Source of the DNA: CAZVFX01 sp964626565
GTDB lineage: Bacteria; Myxococcota_A; UBA9042; CAIXZC01
Length of the DNA: 43,453 nt
Direction of reading: 5' to 3'
Assembly (NCBI GenBank): GCA_964626565.1
Contig: CAZVFX010000060.1
Coordinates: forward strand, 1-43,453
The notes under the pieces were generated by a model. That model was given only the letters and a program-made list of their open reading frames with translations, made no database searches and was not told where the DNA came from. Positions within the stretch are counted from its first letter, which is position 1. Each line of letters opens with the position of its first letter. The translations under genes and the position numbers were made by a program. This document shows, one piece after another, positions 24,639 through 32,244 of this stretch.

Positions 24639-26756
24639 TTGATAGTGACTGAACGAAGGACAGTGCGGTACGGGATGTTTGTGGGCGGGGCAGTAGGGGC
24701 TCTGTTCCACCTGTTCCTGTTTGTGCTGTCGCTGGCGCAATATCGCGGCGCCGAATTCATGGGTATGCACTCCAAGGAAGTTGAGGAGTTGATATACGCC
24801 ATGTTTTCGGACACGGTAATTCTGCTGCAATTGAAGATCCTTGTCATTCAACTCGGGTACGGGGTAGCCATCGGGGTGCTGGTCGGCGCCTGGATTCACC
24901 TGCTGTTCGAGGTGCTCTCAAAACCAAGCAGGGGAATCCGGTTCGCGGGGTGGGTCTTTCTAGGCCTCCTGGTGGTGCACAACGGGCTGCTGTGGTACGC
25001 CATGACCCGCTACCCCACGCTCTTCATCGACCGTTTTTTCCACGGTAATCTGGCCGCGCGCTGGTTCCAAATCCTCGCCTCCGAGTTCTTCACCCTCCCC
25101 ATGTACAAGGCTGCGCTCTCGGTCTGGTTGCTGTCTTTCCCTGCATTTGCCGGCTGGCTGTGGCTGCGCCCCTCTTCCCCGTTTGTGAAGAACCGCTCGC
25201 CGCTGAGGTTCGCGTGGACTGCTGCGGTGCTGGCGCCGGTGCTGCTGTTGCTGGTAGTGGTGTGGGGCCCGCTGCCCGACTCGTGGCGATACAACGCGGG
25301 CAAGCCGCCAGACCGGCCGAATGTGCTGATTATCGGGGTGGATTCCCTGCGCCCCGACTACATGGTAATGAGCCGCGGCGAGGGGTTCTCCCGCATTGCG
25401 GAGCGCTCCGTCGCTTTCGACAACGCGTACACGATTCTCCCCCGCACCTTTCCGTCTCTGGTCACCATGATGACGGGGCAGTACCCGCACACCCACCGAA
25501 TCAGGCACATGTTCCCGGACCCCCCACTCCTGTCTCGCCCTTTCGACGCGCTTCCGAGAATTTTGTCGGAACGTGGGTGGGAGACCGGAGTGTTCTCCGA
25601 TTTCGCCGGCGACATCTTCAGCCGTATCGATCTGGGCTTCGATGCCGTGGACGTACCGGAATTCTCCATTCGTTCCAACGTGCGCCAGGCCTGCTGGAAG
25701 CTGCACGTGCACCTGCTTCCTTACCTCATGGCGACCGGAGCACTGCCGGAAATCACCGATTTCGAAGCGAGCGAACGATACGCAGACCCCGCCATACTCA
25801 CCGATCGGTTCCTCAACTGGCTATCCCAACGGGATTCCGACCGCCCGTTCTTCGGGTTCGTCTTCTATTCGGCCACCCACTACCCCTACGCCTCGCCCTA
25901 CCCTTACTACCGGGAACGCCACGTGGACGGCTATATGGGAGCCCACCGGTATTGCAAGATCGGCATGGCCGGCTCGGAAGACATCTACACTGATGAAGAC
26001 AAAGAACAGACACGGCTGAACCTGCTGGCCGGTGTGGACGCGGTGGACGATCAGGTGGCTCGCATCCTGGATCTGCTGGAAGAATCGGGACAGCTTGACA
26101 ACACTCTCATAGTGCTCACCTCCGACCACGGTGAAAACGTCTACGAGCACGGCCGGGGCAACTCCCACGGGGAGATGCTCAACGGAAGGGAGTCGCTGGT
26201 AGTGCCTTTTGTGTTCAAGGAACCGGGCCGCACCAGCGCAGTCCGGGTGGATGAGCCGGTATCGAATCTGGATATGGCCCCCACCATTCTCGGCATGTTG
26301 GGCGAGGAGGTTCCCGGCTGGATGGAGGGGCAAAATCTGGCAGCCGGTGAAGGGTACCGGCCCAAACCGGGGTCCTTCGTCTTCGCGGAAACCGGCCTGC
26401 TGTTCCTCGACCCCGATACCGACATCCTCCGCGAGCGGAGCATTCGTTATTCCGGGCTCTTTGACCTGTTCCAGTACACGCCGGACAATTATGAGCTGTT
26501 CATCTCCCCCCGCTTCAACCGGGACACCTTGGTTTCCAAGCACCGGATGCTGCTCAAGGGCAAGTACAAGCTCATCTACGTTCCGACGCGCCAGGAGGCG
26601 AAGTTCGAGTGCTACCACCTGGAGGACGACCCGGGCGAAGTCACCAACCTGTACGCTCCCGACCACCCTGTTTGCGGTCCCATGAAAGAACAACTTCTGG
26701 ACTTCATCGTGACCGCGGGCGACGGCCGCAGAATCGGCGATTTCGTCGTGCCCTGA
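24639..26756 (+). CDS. Five-TM alkaline-phosphatase-superfamily transferase/hydrolase
   Basis: A 705-residue protein with five membrane helices (about 13-33, 67-93, 101-122, 156-176, 190-211) followed by a large extracytoplasmic domain of the sulfatase/phosphatase superfamily, the layout of lipoteichoic-acid-synthase-like and phosphoethanolamine-transferase-like enzymes. RPNVLIIGVDSLRPD carries the first metal Asp (Asp235). The nucleophile segment is NAYTILPRTFPSLVTMMTG: Thr270 stands where sulfatases have the formylglycine Cys, and the following Arg is missing, so it is not a classical sulfatase. LTSDHGENVYEHG supplies the second metal site. Likely a phospho-group transferase or phosphodiesterase acting on envelope glycolipids or polymers. 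TTG 24639 has AAGGA seven bases upstream, within a repeat; GTG 24645, GTG 24663 or ATG 24675 are alternatives. Confidence 0.83.
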   Translation: MIVTERRTVRYGMFVGGAVGALFHLFLFVLSLAQYRGAEFMGMHSKEVEELIYAMFSDTVILLQLKILVIQLGYGVAIGVLVGAWIHLLFEVLSKPSRGIRFAGWVFLGLLVVHNGLLWYAMTRYPTLFIDRFFHGNLAARWFQILASEFFTLPMYKAALSVWLLSFPAFAGWLWLRPSSPFVKNRSPLRFAWTAAVLAPVLLLLVVVWGPLPDSWRYNAGKPPDRPNVLIIGVDSLRPDYMVMSRGEGFSRIAERSVAFDNAYTILPRTFPSLVTMMTGQYPHTHRIRHMFPDPPLLSRPFDALPRILSERGWETGVFSDFAGDIFSRIDLGFDAVDVPEFSIRSNVRQACWKLHVHLLPYLMATGALPEITDFEASERYADPAILTDRFLNWLSQRDSDRPFFGFVFYSATHYPYASPYPYYRERHVDGYMGAHRYCKIGMAGSEDIYTDEDKEQTRLNLLAGVDAVDDQVARILDLLEESGQLDNTLIVLTSDHGENVYEHGRGNSHGEMLNGRESLVVPFVFKEPGRTSAVRVDEPVSNLDMAPTILGMLGEEVPGWMEGQNLAAGEGYRPKPGSFVFAETGLLFLDPDTDILRERSIRYSGLFDLFQYTPDNYELFISPRFNRDTLVSKHRMLLKGKYKLIYVPTRQEAKFECYHLEDDPGEVTNLYAPDHPVCGPMKEQLLDFIVTAGDGRRIGDFVVP

Positions 26757-26844
26757 GATTTTCCTGTTGCAAACCTCGCGATTCTGAACTAATAGAAGCT
26801 CCAACGTAGGCACACGAGGACTAATACGAGATGGAGGTGGAGTC

Positions 26845-29367
26845 ATGAAGTTGTGGAAAGGGATCTTGATTGCGATAGTATTCGCCGTGAGCGCATGCAG
26901 CGGCGGTGGCAGCAACGACCCGGCGGATTCGGTTCAGCCGGAAGAGGACGTGGTCGCGGGCGACGCTGAGCCGGGTGAGACCGAGTGCACTCCGGACTGC
27001 ACCGCGAGCGATTGCGGCGACGATGGCTGCGGCGGTTCCTGCGGCCTGTGCGAACAGGGACAGACCTGCGCGGCCGGTGTTTGTACCGGTGGGTGCGTGC
27101 CTGAATGCGAAGGCAAAGACTGCGGCGACGACGGTTGCGGCGCCAGTTGCGGCGAATGCGCAGTGGGACAGACCTGCGAGAACGGGCTGTGCCTGGACGG
27201 ACCTTGCACCCCCGCGTGCGAGGGCAAGGAGTGCGGCGACGACGGCTGCGAAGGCACCTGTGGCGACTGCGGTCCTGACGCGGACTGCGTCGACGGCCTG
27301 TGCGAAGGGTGCGAGCCGGATTGCGAAGGCAAAGAGTGCGGCACCGACGGCTGTGACGCGGACTGCGGCGAGTGCGACGCGGGGGAAGCGTGCACTGCGG
27401 AAGGTATTTGCGAGCCTTCGGGTGAGCTTTCCTGCGCCGGCTTCTGCGGCGCCGGCGGCCCGGACGGAAACGAAGACGGCGACCCCGACTGCTTCTGTGA
27501 CGAAGAGTGCTTCGGATTCGGCGACTGCTGCGAAGACATCTGCGGCGCCTGCCCGGACCTGGGCGGCTGCTGCCCCACCGATTGCGAAGGTAAGGAGTGT
27601 GGAGACGACGGCTGCGGCGGCGTCTGCGGCGAGTGCGACGCTGGTGATGCCTGTAACGACGACGGGCTGTGCGAGCCGGTCACCGAGTTGACCTGCGCCG
27701 GCCTGTGCGGCGACTCCGGGCCCGACCTCGATGGGGACGGCGAAGCCGATTGCTGGTGCAACGAATCGTGCTTCACGTATGAGGACTGCTGCGAAGACAT
27801 CTGCGACACTTGCCCGGAGCTCGAAGGGTGCTGCGTACCCAATTGCGAGGGCAAGGAATGCGGTGACGACGGCTGCGGCGGCAGTTGCGCCGAGTGTCCC
27901 GCTGAACAACCCGATTGCGTGGAAGGCGTGTGCACCTGCGTACCAAGCTGCGAGAATGTGAAATGCGGCGACGACGGCTGCGGCGGCGACTGCGGCGCGT
28001 GCGACGGCGACCTGCAGTGCCTCGAGGGGCTGTGCGTGCCGGAAGCAGGCACTATCATCATCACCGAGTTCATAAAGAACCCCGACGCCGTGGAAGACGA
28101 CTTTGGCGAGTGGTTCGAGTTGTACAACGCCGGCGCCCAGGACGTTGACCTGTGGGGCTGGACGGTAAAAGATGCGGACACCGACAGTTTCGTGCTCAAT
28201 TCCGACGAGCCCCTGGTCATCGCAGCCGGCGATTTCCTGGTGATCGGCAGGAGCGCAGACGAAGCGGTAAACGGCGGTCTCGACAACGTTGCCTTCGCCT
28301 GGGCCGGAGAGATGAATCTGGCTAACGGTGAGGACGAAATCATCCTCGAGGTTGGTGACCTGATCATGGACGCGGTCTACTACAACGATGACGACTACCC
28401 GGACACCGCCGGTGCTTCGGCCTCTCTGGACCCGACGGCGTTTGCAACTGATTATAACGACCTGGGCGCAAGCTGGTGCAACGGAGTGGACGTCTACGGC
28501 AACGGAGACCTCGGGACGCCCGGTCAGGCGAACCCATCCTGCGGCCTGCTCGGCGCCGGCGACGACTGCTACTTTACCGACGTGGAGTGCGGACCTGCCA
28601 GCTCGTGCTGGTACAACGCGGAAGGCACCGAGATGGTCTGTCACCAGGATTTGCAGGCCGGCGACGAATGCGGCTGGGGGCTCGGCGGATGCGCACCCGG
28701 TTTCACCTGCTACTACACGAGCGAACTCGAGGAGAGCCTGGGCTGCCTTTCCGACGTCGCGGCCGGCGAAGGTTGCGGCAGCGGGCTGGGTCTGTGCGCC
28801 GGTGACCTGATCTGCTTGTACGTGGACGAAACCTACACCGTGGCTGAGTGTACCCCGGCCGACCTCCAGGCTGGGGAGGGCTGCGGCCTGGCCGAAGGAG
28901 CATGCGAAGAATCGCTGGACTGCATCTACGACGACGACTCCCAGGCTTCCGCCACCTGCCTGCCCAAGCAGGAAGAGGGCCAGCCGTGTAACGACTTTGG
29001 CCTGGGACTGTGCGAAGACAACGCCGGGTGCAACTTCACCGACGACACTCTCGCGACGGTCCTCTGCTATGGCGACCTCAACGAAGGAGAAGCGTGCGGT
29101 GAGTACGGCATGGGCTTCTGCGGAGACAAGCTGGGATGCATGTATACCGATGACACCCTCACCGACGCAGTGTGCCTGACCGCGTACCTTCTGGGGCAGG
29201 AGTGCGGCGCAGGCGTCGGCTCGTGCTACCTCAACCTGTACTGCGAGGCCGACGCGCCCGACTCGGTCACCGGCACCTGCCAGTGGGATGAGTGCGCTAT
29301 CCTGGAACTCTACGGCGACGGCTTCTGCGACCAGGACTGCCCGTTTACCGACCCTGACTGCGGGTAG
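26845..29367 (+). CDS. Cys-rich lipoprotein with two somatomedin-B-like domains and a lamin-tail domain
   Basis: An 840-residue lipoprotein; the signal ends in VSAC with Cys18. Seven short repeats of the type CxPxCEGKxCGDDGCGGxCGxC occur between residues 48 and 398. Two segments (about 197-233 and 284-320) have C-x3-C-x14-C-x-C-x3-C-x5-CC-x3-C, the cysteine spacing of somatomedin-B domains. Residues about 402-566 (IIITEFIKNPDAVEDDFGEWFELYNAG, DLWGWTVKDAD, NLANGEDEIIL) form a lamin-tail domain. After that come further Cys-rich units (LQAGxxCGxGLGxCAxxLxC) and an end FCDQDCPFTDPDCG. A strong GGAGGTGGA lies before the ATG. Exported and disulfide-rich; function unknown. A very long antisense frame across the same stretch is a composition artefact. 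Confidence 0.85.
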   Translation: MKLWKGILIAIVFAVSACSGGGSNDPADSVQPEEDVVAGDAEPGETECTPDCTASDCGDDGCGGSCGLCEQGQTCAAGVCTGGCVPECEGKDCGDDGCGASCGECAVGQTCENGLCLDGPCTPACEGKECGDDGCEGTCGDCGPDADCVDGLCEGCEPDCEGKECGTDGCDADCGECDAGEACTAEGICEPSGELSCAGFCGAGGPDGNEDGDPDCFCDEECFGFGDCCEDICGACPDLGGCCPTDCEGKECGDDGCGGVCGECDAGDACNDDGLCEPVTELTCAGLCGDSGPDLDGDGEADCWCNESCFTYEDCCEDICDTCPELEGCCVPNCEGKECGDDGCGGSCAECPAEQPDCVEGVCTCVPSCENVKCGDDGCGGDCGACDGDLQCLEGLCVPEAGTIIITEFIKNPDAVEDDFGEWFELYNAGAQDVDLWGWTVKDADTDSFVLNSDEPLVIAAGDFLVIGRSADEAVNGGLDNVAFAWAGEMNLANGEDEIILEVGDLIMDAVYYNDDDYPDTAGASASLDPTAFATDYNDLGASWCNGVDVYGNGDLGTPGQANPSCGLLGAGDDCYFTDVECGPASSCWYNAEGTEMVCHQDLQAGDECGWGLGGCAPGFTCYYTSELEESLGCLSDVAAGEGCGSGLGLCAGDLICLYVDETYTVAECTPADLQAGEGCGLAEGACEESLDCIYDDDSQASATCLPKQEEGQPCNDFGLGLCEDNAGCNFTDDTLATVLCYGDLNEGEACGEYGMGFCGDKLGCMYTDDTLTDAVCLTAYLLGQECGAGVGSCYLNLYCEADAPDSVTGTCQWDECAILELYGDGFCDQDCPFTDPDCG

Positions 29368-29417
29368 TCGGAACTCCCGCTTCAATGACCCCCCGCTTTC
29401 CCCCGAGGTAGTTTGCC

Positions 29418-30569
29418 ATGTACACATCCCTGCGAATCGCTCGCACCGCTGAAGAACTGCACTCAGTCTTCCGCCTGCGGCACCAGGTGTTCGTGGAAGA
29501 AGAGCAACGATTTGAGCATCCGACGGACGCTGTCTTCGACCTGTACGACTCTTTTCCCGAGACCATCAACGTGCTGGCCACCAGGGGCGGAACCGCGATC
29601 GGGGCGATCCGGTACGTGCCGGACAATCCGGTGAAACTTCCAGCCCTTGACCACTACGACTTTCGGCCGTTGATGGAGTCCCTGGAAGGGAGGTTCGTCT
29701 CGGTAGGCTGGTTCTGCGCCGCCCGAGAGCAGCGGGCGAATCCCGGTCTTGTGTTCGGGCTGTTCAAGCTGGCTGTGCGAGAATGCCGGCGCCTGGGATT
29801 ACGCCATGTGATCGCGCCCCTGCATCCCGGCATCCTTCCCCTTCTGAAGGGCGTCGGCGCCAAGGAGATCGGGGCTGAGTTTCTTGACCGGGAGTTGAAC
29901 GTCCCCATGGTGCCGATCCACGTGGACATGGACGTTCTGCCGCCGGGGGTCAGGGAGAGCATGCAGGATCCGCTGGAGATGGTGCTCGATGAGGCTCGGG
30001 AGAGACGCATCTATGGCAAGGGTGAGACCATTATCGAGGAGGGGGATTCCGGCACCGAGGCCTTCATCGTCATGAGGGGTGCGGTGCGAGTAGCGGGTCT
30101 CTCCGATTCCGAAGGGGAGGGCCGGGATGTTCTCCTGGGCTCTGGCCAGCTTTTCGGCGAACTCTCCCTTCTGGACGCCGGCCCTCGGTCCAACACCGTG
30201 GTATGTCACTCCACGGAGGTTGACGTCATGGTGTGGAGCAGGGATGACTTTTTGAGGCAGGTACGCACCGATGCGCACAAAGCCTCGAGCCTCTGCCGTA
30301 TCCTCGCCACCCGGTTGAGGGAGCAGAACCGGGGTGGCGCCGACGTCCCGGCCCGCGTTCCCCTGGTGGCCCGGATCCTCATGGGCGCGTCCCGGAAGGG
30401 AGAACAGCCGGTGAGCAGTCGGTGGCTCGCGAGTCAGTCCGCGTTGTGGCCAAAGGAACTCGAGAGCATCCTGGTCGCGTGGGAGGGAAAGGGCTGGGTC
30501 GTACGAGATGAAGACGATCTGTTGCTGCTTGATACAGATGGGCTGAAGACGGTCATCACCTCCGAATAA
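29418..30569 (+). CDS. GNAT acyltransferase fused to a cyclic-nucleotide-binding domain
   Basis: A 383-residue cytoplasmic fusion. Residues 1-175 are GNAT-like: VFRLRHQVFVEEEQRF (18-32) recalls the N-terminal motif of autoinducer and N-acyl amino acid synthases (LuxI/FeeM type), followed by AIGAIRYVP and GWFCAAREQRANPGLVFGLFKLAVRECRRLGLRH. Residues about 197-300 are a CRP-like cNMP domain: GETIIEEGDSGTEAFIVMRGAVRV and LFGELSLLDAGPRSNT, keeping the phosphate-cassette Glu248 and Arg257. Residues about 312-383 look like a small winged helix (SSRWLASQSALWPKELESILVAWEGKGWVV). This suggests a small-molecule acyltransferase or sensor controlled by a nucleotide, but substrate and ligand are unknown. 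GAGGTAG eight bases upstream supports the ATG. Its stop overlaps the end of the convergent radical SAM gene by 14 bases. Confidence 0.75.
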   Translation: MYTSLRIARTAEELHSVFRLRHQVFVEEEQRFEHPTDAVFDLYDSFPETINVLATRGGTAIGAIRYVPDNPVKLPALDHYDFRPLMESLEGRFVSVGWFCAAREQRANPGLVFGLFKLAVRECRRLGLRHVIAPLHPGILPLLKGVGAKEIGAEFLDRELNVPMVPIHVDMDVLPPGVRESMQDPLEMVLDEARERRIYGKGETIIEEGDSGTEAFIVMRGAVRVAGLSDSEGEGRDVLLGSGQLFGELSLLDAGPRSNTVVCHSTEVDVMVWSRDDFLRQVRTDAHKASSLCRILATRLREQNRGGADVPARVPLVARILMGASRKGEQPVSSRWLASQSALWPKELESILVAWEGKGWVVRDEDDLLLLDTDGLKTVITSE

Positions 30570-32112
30570 CGGATTCGAATAACTCCCTCACTCCTTCGTA
30601 GTTCCGTGTCACCATAAGCTGCACCAGGCGCCCTGTTGCCGAGGCGTGGTCCGCGCCCAGGAGATCGGCGATGAGAAAGTAGTAGTCGGGAATGGCGGGG
30701 ATGTTCAGATCGTTCCTGACGACAGCAATAAATTCATCGTACGCACCCACAATGTCGGCAAAGGTCACCGACCGGGCGGGCCGGCCGAACAGTTCGTAGG
30801 AGAAGGGGGGCTGCGGCCAGTATTTCAGGGGCTGTATGCTCTTAATCGGGTAGATGGTCGCCTGGCGAAGAAAATCGTCGCTGAGGAGGATGCCGTATTT
30901 ATCCGGATTCCGTCCCCAATCTGTGGGCGGGTACACGCCTCCGGGAAGGGCCAACAGGGAATCGAGGTGGGGGGCCAGTTTCCTTATCCCCTCCAGGTTG
31001 CTGTCGGCCTGTGCGCGGGTCTGCCCCGGCATGGGGTAAATGAAGGAGCCGACGGTACGAATTCCCGCGTCATGTGCGCTGCGAACCGTCTCGAGAACCT
31101 GGGAGGCGGAGAACCCTTTCCCCAGCCTTTCCAACATGTGGTCGTCCATCGCTTCGACACCGAAAAACAAGGACACAACTCCGGCGGCTTTGAGGGTGTT
31201 GAAATCCTCGTCCCGGTTGGTGTCGACTCTGGAGAAAGCGGAGAGCTTTACCTTTCCTCGCAGCTTCGAGTCGAGAATCGCCTGGGCCAGTTGGCTGAGC
31301 GCGTTGGCGGGAGGGGTGGAATCCTCCACGCGAAAGTGAGCGATGCCGGCGTCGAACAGTGCTTCCATCTCGGCCAGGGTGGCCTTGACGTCGCGACGGA
31401 TGTTGCGGCGGCCGTAGTTGTCGGGCCGAAGACAGAAGCTGCAGTAGTTGGGGCACGCCTGATTGGACAGGGTAATGGAGCGTACAGGCAGCTTTCCCCC
31501 GATGGTTTCGTAGACCAGTGGGTCGTAGCAGGCATCGGGATAGTCATCGACGTTGATGTCCTCTTTGTCGTTCACGGAGACCTTCTCGCCGTCCCACACT
31601 ATGGTGTTGGGGCTCCCGCCGAGATCTTCTCCTCGGGCAAGCCGTCGCGCCGCATTGTATCCGAGGCCGGTGATAAGGCCGTCGAGGGCGTTGTCGGGAA
31701 GTTGGAGAATGGCCTCCTTGAACCAGTCAACCTTCTGGCCCACACCGTAGATTCGGACGTGGGGGTCCAGCCCTTTCAGAACACGGGACAGGTCGGCCGA
31801 GAACTTGAATCCCGAGCCGTGGAAGAGGTTGAGCAGCAGCACGTCGAACCGGCCTGCCACGGCTCCGGCCTCCTGCCGGACGAACTCGTCATGAAGCGGG
31901 TTGCTCTCCGAGTAGGACAAATCGCCGAGATTCTTGAGCCGGCCCGGCCCCATCCTCACCAGGTCGTCGAGGTTAGCCCGGTCCCACACCACCACATCAT
32001 TCCCTTCTTCACGTATGATGGCGGCCAGCCTGGCCAGCCGCTCGTTGGGAAAGAGGTGGGACATATCGTCCAATTCGCCGGACATGTTGTAGATGAGAAA
32101 CCGCATCTTCAT
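30556..32112 (-). CDS. Radical SAM enzyme with B12-binding-like N-terminus
   Basis: A 518-residue radical SAM protein. The first 150 residues (MRFLIYNMSGELDDMSHLFPNERLARLAAIIREEG) resemble a cobalamin-binding Rossmann domain, although the DxHxxG motif is not seen. The iron-sulfur site is NQACPNYCSFCLRP (Cys220, Cys224, Cys227). LFFGVEAMDDHMLERLGKGFSASQVLETVRSAHDAGIRTVGSFIYPMPGQT is the typical second half of the barrel. The C-terminal 150 residues are not recognised. Such enzymes methylate or rearrange unactivated carbons in lipids and natural products. The start is either ATG 32112 or ATG 32106; a GGGGGAG lies four or ten bases upstream. It is divergent from another radical SAM gene and converges with the GNAT fusion. 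Confidence 0.83.
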   Translation of the reverse strand: MKMRFLIYNMSGELDDMSHLFPNERLARLAAIIREEGNDVVVWDRANLDDLVRMGPGRLKNLGDLSYSESNPLHDEFVRQEAGAVAGRFDVLLLNLFHGSGFKFSADLSRVLKGLDPHVRIYGVGQKVDWFKEAILQLPDNALDGLITGLGYNAARRLARGEDLGGSPNTIVWDGEKVSVNDKEDINVDDYPDACYDPLVYETIGGKLPVRSITLSNQACPNYCSFCLRPDNYGRRNIRRDVKATLAEMEALFDAGIAHFRVEDSTPPANALSQLAQAILDSKLRGKVKLSAFSRVDTNRDEDFNTLKAAGVVSLFFGVEAMDDHMLERLGKGFSASQVLETVRSAHDAGIRTVGSFIYPMPGQTRAQADSNLEGIRKLAPHLDSLLALPGGVYPPTDWGRNPDKYGILLSDDFLRQATIYPIKSIQPLKYWPQPPFSYELFGRPARSVTFADIVGAYDEFIAVVRNDLNIPAIPDYYFLIADLLGADHASATGRLVQLMVTRNYEGVRELFESVIRR

Positions 32113-32190
32113 CCAACTCCCCCGCAAGCTGTCTCACAAGACGAACCACGAGCGGTATCTTACTCCCTGCGGGAGGCCCCCGCCAGTTCT

Positions 32191-32219
32191 TTGCCCCCCT
32201 GCCGCCTTGGCGGTATGCT
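32191..32219 (+). promoter_or_regulatory. Candidate promoter for the plus-strand radical SAM gene
   Basis: TTGCCC (32191-32196), a 17-base spacer and TATGCT (32214-32219), each four of six to consensus, about 25 bases before ATG 32245. The spacer contains the palindrome CCGCCTTGGCGG, a possible operator. Confidence 0.35.
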
Positions 32220-32244
32220 GGACCGGTTATGAGTGGAGGAACTG

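Noticed and set aside
26821..29427. 868-residue minus-strand frame across the Cys-rich lipoprotein gene
   Set aside because: Same composition effect: Val/Ala/Gly-rich translation with no signal, motif or ribosome site, exactly mirroring a plus-strand gene with a clear signal peptide and domains.
30646..32232. 528-residue plus-strand frame opposite the minus-strand radical SAM gene
   Set aside because: The minus strand has the CxxxCxxC motif and full radical SAM pattern; the plus frame has no recognisable domain.
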